Shown piece by piece: positions 9,148 to 18,218 of a stretch of 64,000 nucleotides of DNA. The DNA comes from Gemmatimonadota bacterium (GTDB lineage: Bacteria > Latescibacterota > UBA2968): assembly GCA_026705765.1 (NCBI GenBank), contig JAPPAB010000042.1:1-64000 (forward strand). Direction: 5' to 3'. The notes beneath the pieces were generated by a model. That model was not told where the DNA came from. It was given only the letters and a program-made list of their open reading frames with translations, and did not search any database. A program made the translations under genes and the position numbers. Within the stretch, counting starts at the first letter, position 1. Each line of letters starts with the position of its first letter.

Positions 9148-10029
9148 TTATCCGATTGCAAATACGCACACAAACCCCACATGTCCCGCCATCAATAGCA
9201 AATACATGTGTTTCCAAGAAATGTGATTGGATTCAAATGTCAATGCTTCGGGGCGCTTCAACATCAACCAGCCGACATACCCTCCCCAAAGTGCCAGAAA
9301 GCCCAGCCACTGCGCGCTCGATGGCACCCATTCCCACATCGCGCCAATGGGAATGAGCGCAAAAGGCAATACCAGAAAAGGCAGTATCATCCACGCTGCT
9401 CGCCGAGGTCCCAATAGTACGGGTAGGGTGTTCATGCCGTAGGCGCGGTCTCCTTCCACATCTGCGAAATCTTTGGTGTTGCTGGCTCCAAATACATAGA
9501 GGCCGAATACCAGGCCCACAAACCAGGGTGCCGGGTGCCATATAGGTTCCACAGCCGCCCATCCCCCTATGGGTAGCAAACACCCCCGTCCAAATCCCAG
9601 TGCCAGGCTCGAAGAGAGTGCGTGTCGTTTCAGCCGCAAGGGCGGAGCTGAATAGGCCAGTGTGAGCAATGCGCCCACCGCGAAGATGCCCAGCAGCCGG
9701 GGATGGACGAGATAGGCGAGACCGAGGGCGATGATATAGCACGCGGTTCCCAGCAGTGCTGCCCCGCGCATGGATACGCTTCCCGAAGGCATGGGGCGGG
9801 TGGGTTTGTTGATCCGATCAATTTCCAGGTCGCAGCACTGGTTGATGATGTTTGATCCCGCATTCAGGATTGTAACAGCCAGTGTGCCTACCAGGCCTGC
9901 TGTTGGGATCTCTCCGCCGGTAGCCATTGCCGATCCCGCGAGAAATCCCACGGCAGGTGCCAGTAGTGTGAAGGGTCTCGCGAGTACCACAAAGGCGCGG
10001 AATCCATTTTGTTCCATAGAATTGCTCAT
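9148..10029 (-). CDS. UbiA-family prenyltransferase
   Basis: The 293-residue integral membrane protein has both Asp-rich motifs of the UbiA superfamily: NQCCDLEIDRINKPTRPMPSG near residues 63-83 and KDFADVEGDRAYGMNTLPV near 186-204. These bind Mg-diphosphate of a prenyl donor. Family members make quinones, chlorophyll and archaeal-type lipids, or elongate lycopene to C50 carotenoids; the acceptor here is not identifiable. The start ATG overlaps the stop of the upstream GWxTD-like gene (ATGA at 10026-10029), implying translational coupling, and the desaturase follows after 14 bp. All hallmark residues are present. Confidence 0.9.
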   Translation of the reverse strand: MSNSMEQNGFRAFVVLARPFTLLAPAVGFLAGSAMATGGEIPTAGLVGTLAVTILNAGSNIINQCCDLEIDRINKPTRPMPSGSVSMRGAALLGTACYIIALGLAYLVHPRLLGIFAVGALLTLAYSAPPLRLKRHALSSSLALGFGRGCLLPIGGWAAVEPIWHPAPWFVGLVFGLYVFGASNTKDFADVEGDRAYGMNTLPVLLGPRRAAWMILPFLVLPFALIPIGAMWEWVPSSAQWLGFLALWGGYVGWLMLKRPEALTFESNHISWKHMYLLLMAGHVGFVCVFAIG

Positions 10030-12443
10030 TGGCTTTGAGCCTTTGCTTCCACGACGTAAAAACGAGCTGTTTTGAACACTTCAATGTCGCGGTTTAGATC
10101 TTTTACGGCGACGACTACTTCGTGTTGGCCAGGTGCGATGTCTCCCAAATCCAGTTCTACAAAATTCTCACTTTTCGTTTGCGTGCCTGTCTGCTCATAC
10201 CGAATCGTCACTTCTTCTCTGTTACCGCCCGATAGCATCTGGCCCAGTCCGGACAGCGCGCGGATCAGCAGCGGCGTATGGTTGGCGTCCCGCACTGTAT
10301 AGGCGACTTCGTAGCGCGTCTGTCCAAATGAATCGCGCAACAAGTTGTAGATTTCAAAATAAATAAAAAATGATGTTTCCTGATAAAATATCCGACCCGG
10401 TGAGGGATCTACCCGGAAGCCCGATCTCACAAACTGGCCCGTGGTTCCCGAATCTACCTGAGCCACTGCGCGGGCTACTTGAATGCCGCTGACCATCAGT
10501 GTATCCCTGTTGTATGAATCTACCGGTACAGATTTTTGATAAACGCCCATCAAGTCCGCTTCTGGGCGCCAGACTTGAACGGCGAGCATATAATCGCCCG
10601 GAGGTACATCCAGTGGAAATTCTTCTACCAGTACGGATCTGCTACCTCGCGGTGCCATGACTTCGACATTGCCCTGTACGCGATAGACTTTTCCAGAGCG
10701 CTCGTCGATCAGGGCTACCCGCCGCTGCACCCGCGCCGTGTCGCTGGCATCCTGTACATAGAGGTTGCGGGTGGGTACTCCCATAAATACCCGAATTTCT
10801 GTATTGTTGTCTGTTCCCTTAAAATCCACTGTATCAAAATGAAAATCCAGTGGTTCGTAATAACTGATGTTATAGACCTCGGGTATATCCCGGGTGATGC
10901 GGGGCATGAAGGTGGCAGGCGAATATTCCGAGAACAGTCGCGATATCCGCAGGGTTTGGTCGTGCCCAACCCGTTCCAGGCGGTCTCGATCTTCTGTGGT
11001 CAGAACGGGCGGCGGCGCGTAATCGTAACGCCCGGAGGTAAATTCGTCGGTAAATACCACTTCGATGCCTCCGCCGATGCGGGTGTAAAACCACACTTCC
11101 CACTTTACGGTCATTCCGGCAATGCCCGTTGTCACGGGTTTGTACCCGTAAAATCCCAGGGTGTCTTCAGCCGCCATGCCCGCGCGGGCTTGCATGGAGC
11201 CTTCAAAGGGCATGCGGGGCAGGTCGTCCAGTTCGGGGTTGTCTTCGTCGATGATGTTTATAAATCGTTCTGTTCGCACCGGATATACAGGTCCCAGAAA
11301 TGTGTGGTGTACACCATCGGGGCCATAGAGCCGGCGGGCGAGTTCTGTCTGGATGATTCCGACAGATTGGGGTATGTTGAGGTTTAATGAGCGGGATGTG
11401 GAGCGGTGGTCTGGCTCCCCGTAGCGGATATAGACCTCCCCTCGCCGATCATAGGGAAATTGCTTTCGTCCGTAGTTTTCCCGCGCATAGAGTACCCGTC
11501 GATAGTGTTCGCACCAGCGCATCAGTCCACCACTGGCTTTCAGGGGGTCTTTTCTCAGCCAGAATCGGCGCAAAAAATCTCTACGCCGCTCTGGTGGGGT
11601 CTGCCGATAGGTCTCTGCTTCTCTGGGTGTTGCTACTATCGATATGTCCCAGTAGAGTCCTCCCTCCTCCTCGGATAGTGTGGATATGTACTCTTCAAAA
11701 GCGATGAGCGCGTCTTCAAAATTGCCCCGCTCCATGAGTATTTGGCTCAGGATCGCATAGCCTCGAGGATCTTCCAGTCTGCCCAGCAGGCGTTCGGCTT
11801 CTGTCTTTTTGCCCGATTCGGCCAGGCTGCGGATAAACAAATAGGCCGCTTCCTGGTCTTTGGGCTGGCGCTTGAGGTACTGGTCGTAATAATAAACCGC
11901 TACCTGGTCCAATTTGTCGTCATTGTAGAGTTGGCCAAGAAGCAGGTATCCCGGTGCGTATTCGGGGTCGATCTGGATCGCCCGTCCCGCCGCTTTTACG
12001 GCATCCCCTGTTTCGGATATTCGATAGAGGCGGGCGAGATGGTAGTACATTTTTGCCCGGGTCGAATCCAGTGCTACGGCTCTTTGCAAATGGGGGCGGG
12101 CACCCCGCCAGTCGTTTTTCAGGTCCAGGTAGGCCAGTCCCATACCCAGGTGCGCCTCTACCCATCCCGAATCGGCCTGTACTGCTTTGCGAAATGCTTT
12201 GATAGCGTCGTCGGCCTGTTTAGATTGGAGGTGAAGCTGTCCGATCAAGGTCAGTACCCGCGCAGGCTGGGGTTGTTGTTCGGCGATTTTTTCCAGGTCG
12301 TCAATGGCCTGTTTTACACTGTCTTTGTGCGCGGCCTGTAATGCCCGGGTATAAATCGACTCGGCGTCCTGGGCGTGTACCGTTTCGGTCCCGCATAATC
12401 CCAGAAAAAGGCCGATCGCGAGATAAAAATGATAATTTTTCAT
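10026..12443 (-). CDS. Secreted TPR protein of the GWxTD-like family, paralogue 1
   Basis: The product is predicted to be 805 residues with a signal peptide ending near VHAQDAES. TPR units follow to about residue 270 (VEAHLGMGLAYLDLK, GYLLLGQLYNDDK). Then comes the FWLRKDPL segment near 292 and the conserved block DRRGEVYIRYGEPD near 330-343, the equivalent of the GW-x-TD region but with FPYD in place of GW-x-T-D. The remaining 450 or so residues are beta-rich with a terminal Ig-like domain. The family's function is unknown; export to periplasm or surface is inferred. ATG 12443 gives the signal peptide, while the longer frame from 12563 adds an unlikely polar leader. It is coupled to the UbiA gene by ATGA. 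Confidence 0.8.
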   Translation of the reverse strand: MKNYHFYLAIGLFLGLCGTETVHAQDAESIYTRALQAAHKDSVKQAIDDLEKIAEQQPQPARVLTLIGQLHLQSKQADDAIKAFRKAVQADSGWVEAHLGMGLAYLDLKNDWRGARPHLQRAVALDSTRAKMYYHLARLYRISETGDAVKAAGRAIQIDPEYAPGYLLLGQLYNDDKLDQVAVYYYDQYLKRQPKDQEAAYLFIRSLAESGKKTEAERLLGRLEDPRGYAILSQILMERGNFEDALIAFEEYISTLSEEEGGLYWDISIVATPREAETYRQTPPERRRDFLRRFWLRKDPLKASGGLMRWCEHYRRVLYARENYGRKQFPYDRRGEVYIRYGEPDHRSTSRSLNLNIPQSVGIIQTELARRLYGPDGVHHTFLGPVYPVRTERFINIIDEDNPELDDLPRMPFEGSMQARAGMAAEDTLGFYGYKPVTTGIAGMTVKWEVWFYTRIGGGIEVVFTDEFTSGRYDYAPPPVLTTEDRDRLERVGHDQTLRISRLFSEYSPATFMPRITRDIPEVYNISYYEPLDFHFDTVDFKGTDNNTEIRVFMGVPTRNLYVQDASDTARVQRRVALIDERSGKVYRVQGNVEVMAPRGSRSVLVEEFPLDVPPGDYMLAVQVWRPEADLMGVYQKSVPVDSYNRDTLMVSGIQVARAVAQVDSGTTGQFVRSGFRVDPSPGRIFYQETSFFIYFEIYNLLRDSFGQTRYEVAYTVRDANHTPLLIRALSGLGQMLSGGNREEVTIRYEQTGTQTKSENFVELDLGDIAPGQHEVVVAVKDLNRDIEVFKTARFYVVEAKAQSQ

Positions 12444-12613
12444 TGTGTTGTGTTCACCAGAGATGTGATTCTCTGCAAGATGTTTATAGAGTATAACAAA
12501 AAAACAAAATGGAATCGCTGTTTTTTCCGGGTGGTATCTCTGCGGGTAAGGCTGCAATTGCATTTTTTTCTCACACGCCTTAGATTGTGGATTGAACTGT
12601 CCAGGAGCTTTTC

Positions 12614-14632
12614 ATGCGCGTCATTATTCTATTTTTTATTTTGTTGGTGCCCCTGTCGGCTCACAGTCGTCCGGTGGTCGCGGTTTTGCCTTTTGAAGAG
12701 GCGAATACCGATTGGCTCTCGGAGGGTATGGCCTGGAGTTTGTCGGATAAGCTCCGCCGCGTGTCGGGGCTGCAAATGGTCGATGCTGATCGGCTGAATG
12801 CCGCTTTGTCTAAATATCAGACGCCTGTGCAAATTGGCCAGTCGGCAGGTGCAACACTGGTCCTGTACGGTGCCTGTCGGCTGCAGAGAGACCAGCTCCA
12901 GATCTCCGCCCGCGTTTTGCGGGTTGATACCGATGATATTATGGAACTGGGAGAGGTGTCCGGTCCTCTTGAGTCCCTTTTTGCCCTGCAGGACAGTGTG
13001 ATATACCGCTTCCTGGACGGTGTTGATCTCAGTTCCACCGTCATCGAATGGGAGGCGATTCTTCGCAGACCCACCCGATCTGTTCGGGCTTATGCCCACT
13101 GGGTGCGCGCCCGGCGTATGCTGACTGGCAATGCCGAGGACCCGGATGTTGTGCGCGATTATCTCGGTCGCGCCCTTGCCGAGGATGCCGATTATGCCGA
13201 TGCCCATAGCCACCTGGGTTTGCTCTTTGTCGCGCAACGCCGGTTCAAAGAGGCGCTCGATGCTCTGCAGACGGCGGTTCGTCTCAAGCCTGATGATCCT
13301 CTGACCCGCTACAACCTGGGGGTGACTTATGCCAGTTTAGGGCAGCCTCATAATGCAGCTATTGCGTTTCGGGACGCGATTCGCCTCATGCCTGATGATC
13401 CCATTACTCACTACAATCTGGGTATTCTATACCATCTTCAGGACAATCACGAGGCCGCTATTGCGCCTTTGCAGACGGCGGTTCGTCTCAAGCCCGATTT
13501 CGCGGTTGCTTATTTGACGCTGGGCATTGCGCTGGCGAATACGCAATCCCTCACCCGCGCAGAAGATGCGCTGAAAGAGGCGATTCGCCTGTCTCCCGAA
13601 AATGCCGATGCGCACTACAATCTGGGCGTTGTCTATATCGAGATGGGGCATGGCGATCAGGCTACCGAAGTTTTAGAGCAGGCTATCTCGCACAATCCAG
13701 AGCACGCCGATGCCCATTTTAATCTGGGGCGCGCTTATGAGGCACTGGGTCGCTATGATGAAGCGGTCGCTGCCTTCAAACAGGCGGCTCAATTCAATCC
13801 CGATTATGCCGATTTGCACTTTAATCTGGGTATTGCCCATACCGAGGCCGGGCGTTTTGAGGAGGCTATTCGCACCCTGCACACTGCCCGCCGGATCTAT
13901 CCGCGAGATCCGCTTATCTATCACAATATGGGTATTGCGTATCGAAATGCCGCGCGTTTTGAAGAGGCGGAAAATGCTTTTCGAGAAGCGCTCCGTCTCA
14001 ATCCCCATCTGGCTGATATTCACCTGTCTCTGGGTAGCCTGCAACTGGATATGGGGCGCTATGAGCAGGGTCTTTCATCCATTCGAGAGGCTGTGCGCCT
14101 GACGCCCAAAAATGCCGATGCCCACCGCTATCTGGGCGAGGCTCTGGCTTATTTGAAACAGTATCCGGATGCGGTTCAGGCTTTCCGAAAAGCCATTGAG
14201 CTTAAGGGCGACGATGGAGACGCCCATCTCAGTCTGGGTATGATCTATTTGCAGGCTGGACAAAAAACTGCGGCTGCATCCGCTCTCAAAACGGGTCTTC
14301 GACTCAGTCCCGGGCACCCCGATTCTCTGGCTATTGCCCGCGAGATCGCGCGGTTGCAGAAGCGGCCTGAGGAGGTCAGTACTTATCTGAACCGCGCCCG
14401 CGCTTTTGAGAATGCCGGGCTTTTGGACGAAGCGATTGATACCTACCGCAGAGCCGCCAGTCTCAGTCCCGATAATGCCGATATTCAACACGCCCTGGGC
14501 ATGGCCTGCCTGCGGGCGAACCGTCCGGAAGACGCGCTGCTCGCTTTTCGGAAGGTTCTCGGGCTTCGTCCAGATCATCCCGATGCAAATCTCATCCGTG
14601 ATTTTATCCGCCGCATGGAAGAGGGACAATGA
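12614..14632 (+). CDS. Exported TPR protein with TolB/FlgO-like N-terminal domain
   Basis: The 672-residue protein has a signal peptide (LFFILLVPLSAHS) and then VVAVLPFEEANTDWLSEGMA, which resembles the TolB/CsgG/FlgO-like N-terminal fold up to about residue 140. From about residue 165 to the end there are roughly thirteen TPR units with consensus NADAHYNLGVVYIEMG and A-I-x-L-x-P, forming a long solenoid likely to bind partner proteins. AGGAG at 12603-12607 lies 6 nt before ATG. The stop sits just before the start of the CRTAC1-type gene, so the two are probably translated together. The near-regular TPR DNA repeats are coding repeats, not a separate repeat element. Confidence 0.85.
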   Translation: MRVIILFFILLVPLSAHSRPVVAVLPFEEANTDWLSEGMAWSLSDKLRRVSGLQMVDADRLNAALSKYQTPVQIGQSAGATLVLYGACRLQRDQLQISARVLRVDTDDIMELGEVSGPLESLFALQDSVIYRFLDGVDLSSTVIEWEAILRRPTRSVRAYAHWVRARRMLTGNAEDPDVVRDYLGRALAEDADYADAHSHLGLLFVAQRRFKEALDALQTAVRLKPDDPLTRYNLGVTYASLGQPHNAAIAFRDAIRLMPDDPITHYNLGILYHLQDNHEAAIAPLQTAVRLKPDFAVAYLTLGIALANTQSLTRAEDALKEAIRLSPENADAHYNLGVVYIEMGHGDQATEVLEQAISHNPEHADAHFNLGRAYEALGRYDEAVAAFKQAAQFNPDYADLHFNLGIAHTEAGRFEEAIRTLHTARRIYPRDPLIYHNMGIAYRNAARFEEAENAFREALRLNPHLADIHLSLGSLQLDMGRYEQGLSSIREAVRLTPKNADAHRYLGEALAYLKQYPDAVQAFRKAIELKGDDGDAHLSLGMIYLQAGQKTAAASALKTGLRLSPGHPDSLAIAREIARLQKRPEEVSTYLNRARAFENAGLLDEAIDTYRRAASLSPDNADIQHALGMACLRANRPEDALLAFRKVLGLRPDHPDANLIRDFIRRMEEGQ

Positions 14633-14634
14633 CC

Positions 14635-16245
14635 ATGATTCGCGTTGCGTTGTTCCTGTTCCTGCTTTGTGTGCCCCATTCTACCGCCGCTGATGCTATC
14701 CGTTTTACTGAGATAGCGGAGAAGGCGGGGATCCATTTTGTCCACAGTACCGGGGCCAGGGGCGGATGGCACTATGTCGAGACGATGGGTTCTGGCTGTG
14801 CGCTTTTCGACGCGGATGGCGATGGGGATCTGGATCTCTATCTGGTCAATGGTGCCAATCTGCCCGGGCAACCGGTTCGGGGTCGCAATGCGCTGTATCG
14901 CAATGATACGACTAAAGCGATTCGCCTGACTGATATTACCGAATCTTCGGGTGCGTCCGGGCGAGGCTATGGCATGGGGTGTACTGTGGGCGATGCGGAT
15001 AATGACGGCGATCTGGATCTCTACGTTACCGGCTATCCCGAAAATATTTTGTATGTGAACAATGGCGATGCTACTTTCAAAGACGCTTCACAGCAGGCGA
15101 ATGTGACCGCAGGCGGATGGAGCGCGGGTGCGGTTTTTTTCGATTTTGAAGCCGATGGAGACCTGGATCTCTATGTGGTGCGCTATCTCGCGTACAATCC
15201 CGCCCGCGAGCCGGTTTGCGAACGCAGTGGTGTGCGGACCTATTGCGCGCCGTACCGGTTTCGGGGTGCTCCCGATTTGTTGTATCTGAATAGTGGCGAC
15301 GGCATATTTGAAGATATTTCTCAGCGGGCTGGTATCGCCGATCCCCGGGGCAAGGGGCTGGGCGTGCTCTCGCTGGATTACGACCGGGATGGCGATATTG
15401 ATCTCTATATCGCCAATGATACGACGCCCAATTTTCTCTATCGAAATGACGGCGATCGCTTTACTGAGGTCGGTCACAAAGTGGGTGTGGGTTTAAGTGC
15501 CTCGGGCCGTCCACAGGCCGGCATGGGCGTGGATGCTGGAGATGTGGATGGCGATGGGCGCACGGATCTTATTGTTACCAATTTTTCCTATGAGTCAAAT
15601 GCTTTCTATCACCACACAGAACTGGGTGTTTTTGCAGAGGCCAGTGTCCGCCTGGGTCTTGTGGGACCGAGTACTCTTCCTCTGGGTTTTGGCACACATT
15701 TCTTTGATGCGGATAGCGATGGGGATCTGGATCTTTTTGTGGCCAATGGTCATATTTTTCCCAATGTATCGGATTTCTCTTCTGCCGAGTCCTACCCTCA
15801 GACCGATCAGTTTTTCCGCTATACCGCAGGTGTTTTTGAAGACGTTTCCGAATCGGCGGGTTTCACATTGCCCGCTGTCAGCCGGGGTTCGGCACTGGGC
15901 GATATAGATGCCGATGGGGATCTGGATCTGGTTGTGCTCGTCGCCGATGCCCGTCCGCATCTCTACAGGAATGATACGCCGTCTGCCTATCCATGGGTTA
16001 TTGTTGAGCTAAAGAGCGCGAATCGCAGTGCGATTGGTGCTCGCGTCACCCTTACGGCAGGTGGGCGTACCCAATCTCGAGAGGTGCGAAGTCAATCCGG
16101 GTATCTCTCTTCTGGAGATCCGCGTCTCCACTTCGGTCTGGGCGATGCCGAACAGATTGATCGTCTCGATATCTGGTGGCCCTCTGGACGCACCCAAACT
16201 CTGAACAATCTGGCTCCGAATCAGATTCTGGTCATTGAGGAATAG
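14635..16245 (+). CDS. CRTAC1-type FG-GAP/VCBS protein with ASPIC-UnbV C-terminal domain
   Basis: This is a secreted protein of 536 residues with signal ALFLFLLCVPHSTA. It holds repeated Ca-binding FG-GAP/VCBS units such as DADGDGDLDLYLVNG and DNDGDLDLYVTG, forming a predicted beta-propeller. It ends in an ASPIC/UnbV domain (IVELKSANRSAIGARV, GYLSSGDPRLHFGLG, WWPSGRTQTL). Proteins of this layout are common in FCB bacteria, but their role is not settled. ATG 14635 is preferred because GAGGGA at 14621-14626 is 8 nt upstream; ATG 14629, which overlaps the preceding stop, is too close to it. The TPR protein upstream is the likely partner. Confidence 0.88.
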   Translation: MIRVALFLFLLCVPHSTAADAIRFTEIAEKAGIHFVHSTGARGGWHYVETMGSGCALFDADGDGDLDLYLVNGANLPGQPVRGRNALYRNDTTKAIRLTDITESSGASGRGYGMGCTVGDADNDGDLDLYVTGYPENILYVNNGDATFKDASQQANVTAGGWSAGAVFFDFEADGDLDLYVVRYLAYNPAREPVCERSGVRTYCAPYRFRGAPDLLYLNSGDGIFEDISQRAGIADPRGKGLGVLSLDYDRDGDIDLYIANDTTPNFLYRNDGDRFTEVGHKVGVGLSASGRPQAGMGVDAGDVDGDGRTDLIVTNFSYESNAFYHHTELGVFAEASVRLGLVGPSTLPLGFGTHFFDADSDGDLDLFVANGHIFPNVSDFSSAESYPQTDQFFRYTAGVFEDVSESAGFTLPAVSRGSALGDIDADGDLDLVVLVADARPHLYRNDTPSAYPWVIVELKSANRSAIGARVTLTAGGRTQSREVRSQSGYLSSGDPRLHFGLGDAEQIDRLDIWWPSGRTQTLNNLAPNQILVIEE

Positions 16246-16247
16246 GC

Positions 16248-18215
16248 TTACCACCCGTGTACAAAGTGTCCACTTCCGGGAAACCAGATCGCATCCACGA
16301 CACTCGATGTTCCCACCCCCAACAGGTATCCCACTACTATTCCATAGGAAAATGGCATCGATCGCCGGTAAAGTCCCACGCCCCCAAATTTGAGCGTTAG
16401 TGCTTTGACGAGCCATACGACAAAAATAGCGAATCCGTACGTATGGCTCGGGAAGGCGAGTCCCACCGGGTGAATCGGCCAGGAAGCGAATCGGGTATTC
16501 AAGACTGTCAGCAGGCCCGCTTCTCCGACTCCGAATAGCCAGACCAGCAGTTTTTGAAAGTCAAAATATGTGGGTTCTGTCCCTTCAATTATGCCTACTT
16601 GTCCCAGCATTACAGTCCAGTCGTACATATAGGCCGCGTTCAGGCCGCCCTCCGTATAACACAAATAAAGCTGGGCACCGCAGGCTATGGCATAGGCGGC
16701 GAGCAGAGAGATGGGCAGAGCACATACGACCAGAAAACGGCGCTTCAGGGCTTGTTGCAATAGCCGAAAAAAATGTGGAATGGCCGGTATCGACAGCATT
16801 CGACCCGAATGCGCGGCCAGTCCGCCGCGGTTTAACACCATTATCCCCGTCAGGTCGGAGGGAGAAAAATTGGCTGTTCCCAGAAGCGTCTTTAGTATCG
16901 GTCCTCCTTTCTGCCCCTGGGGAGATAGAAATACGAATCCCGTGGCTGCCGCGTATTTGGTCACGCCAAAGTAGATCACGAAAAATAGTGAAAGCTGTAG
17001 CAGTGCCGCGACGGGTCGCATGTCCAGAGATATCATCCAGCCTGTGAGAAATGTGAATGCCGCGCTGAATCCCAGCCAGGCCGTGCGGTAGGTCACGGGC
17101 GTTCCATCGTCTTTGCTCCGGTCGTCTGATAATGCCTTTTGCAGGGTTTCTTTCAGGTGTCCGCGGGCCACCCAGACGGACCAGATCACGAGAAATACCA
17201 GTGCGCCGTGCGCCTCCAGCATCCGAATTTCTCCCGAGGTTGCCGCCTGCCCCTGCATGCCCACTGTAAAGCCCGTTCGATCCATCAGTGCTTGTTTGAA
17301 AATATTGAGGACAAAAAAGGTCCACACGCTCAGCAGAATATTTAGCGGACACAGGTAGGCCAGCCCCATTAGTAGGGGCTGAATCCTCAGGTATAAGGTT
17401 GGAAAATCGCGCCCGATGTGTACGGCTTTGGTCAAATAGTGATCGTAGATCCCAATGCGCGGAATTGTGAGAATAAAATATCCGGCAATATTCCAGAAAA
17501 TCACACCGGCTGTACACGCAAAACCCATCCAGAAAACGGGCGTTCGGAACACGATGGGCAATCGGTGTGAAGGTTCTTCCCGGAGCAATTCCAGGGGCAT
17601 GGTTGCCAGGGGAAATGTCAACCGTTCCCGCTCCACCCACTGTTTGTAAAACAACACACTGGCAAAAAAGCCAGCCATTACCAGTGCCACAGTTCCGGCA
17701 AACCACCAGAACAGCGGGGTTAGCCAGTTGCGCCACGGAATCGATTCCTCTGATCCCAGTCCTACGTACAGCTTTTCTACCACCATATCTCCCGGCTCAA
17801 AAAATAGCCAGCGGGGCATATAGGCTCCCACGACCTCCCAGAATCGGTTTTCCGGTGAAGAAAAAGCGGATGGTGCCGAAATATCTGTGATCAAGTACCC
17901 GGCCCAGCCCACTGCCGGTGCGGTGCCCACCATCCAGACCATGCCAAAAATCACCATTACTTCTGTGCGCGATAGGGCAAAGCGAGGCAAAATTAGCTTT
18001 AAAATTGTGTTGATTCCCACCCACAATACCAGGGGCAGCAACGCGGTAACGGGCACAAAGCTTTTCATCAGATTTCGCCCGAAGTAGGTCGCGTACAAAC
18101 ACATGCCCGCAATTGTGATCAGCCCCAGTACAAAAGCCCGAATGGTGAGCGATTCAGATGCTGTTGATACTTTTCTTTCAGGTTCCGGTGCCGAAGCCAT
18201 ATTCGCAAATCCCAT
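16248..18215 (-). CDS. Large multipass membrane protein, DUF6785/DUF6784-like (OPT-transporter-like)
   Basis: The 655 residues form about a dozen or more hydrophobic segments and no cleavable signal. The N-terminal segment SLTIRAFVLGLI, the loop RFWEVVGAYMPRWLFF near residue 130 and WVERERLTFPLATMPLELL near 205 resemble the DUF6785/6784 family. That family shares features with oligopeptide (OPT) transporters; I recall it by sequence style, without a search. A transporter role is inferred and the substrate is unknown. It is the last gene of the ABC operon, 3 bp after the TPR/FG-GAP lipoprotein gene. The start is uncertain: ATG 18200 is the alternative, and neither has a strong ribosome site. 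Confidence 0.7.
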   Translation of the reverse strand: MGFANMASAPEPERKVSTASESLTIRAFVLGLITIAGMCLYATYFGRNLMKSFVPVTALLPLVLWVGINTILKLILPRFALSRTEVMVIFGMVWMVGTAPAVGWAGYLITDISAPSAFSSPENRFWEVVGAYMPRWLFFEPGDMVVEKLYVGLGSEESIPWRNWLTPLFWWFAGTVALVMAGFFASVLFYKQWVERERLTFPLATMPLELLREEPSHRLPIVFRTPVFWMGFACTAGVIFWNIAGYFILTIPRIGIYDHYLTKAVHIGRDFPTLYLRIQPLLMGLAYLCPLNILLSVWTFFVLNIFKQALMDRTGFTVGMQGQAATSGEIRMLEAHGALVFLVIWSVWVARGHLKETLQKALSDDRSKDDGTPVTYRTAWLGFSAAFTFLTGWMISLDMRPVAALLQLSLFFVIYFGVTKYAAATGFVFLSPQGQKGGPILKTLLGTANFSPSDLTGIMVLNRGGLAAHSGRMLSIPAIPHFFRLLQQALKRRFLVVCALPISLLAAYAIACGAQLYLCYTEGGLNAAYMYDWTVMLGQVGIIEGTEPTYFDFQKLLVWLFGVGEAGLLTVLNTRFASWPIHPVGLAFPSHTYGFAIFVVWLVKALTLKFGGVGLYRRSMPFSYGIVVGYLLGVGTSSVVDAIWFPGSGHFVHGW

Positions 18216-18218
18216 CTC

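Noticed and set aside
13200-14600. Regularly spaced similar DNA segments that could look like a repeat array
   Set aside because: They are in-frame TPR codons with about 102-bp periodicity and variable sequence, not CRISPR repeats with unique spacers.
16585-17736. 383-residue ORF inside the DUF6785-like gene
   Set aside because: Out-of-frame shadow; its composition is low-complexity and the overlapping frame has clear membrane helices.
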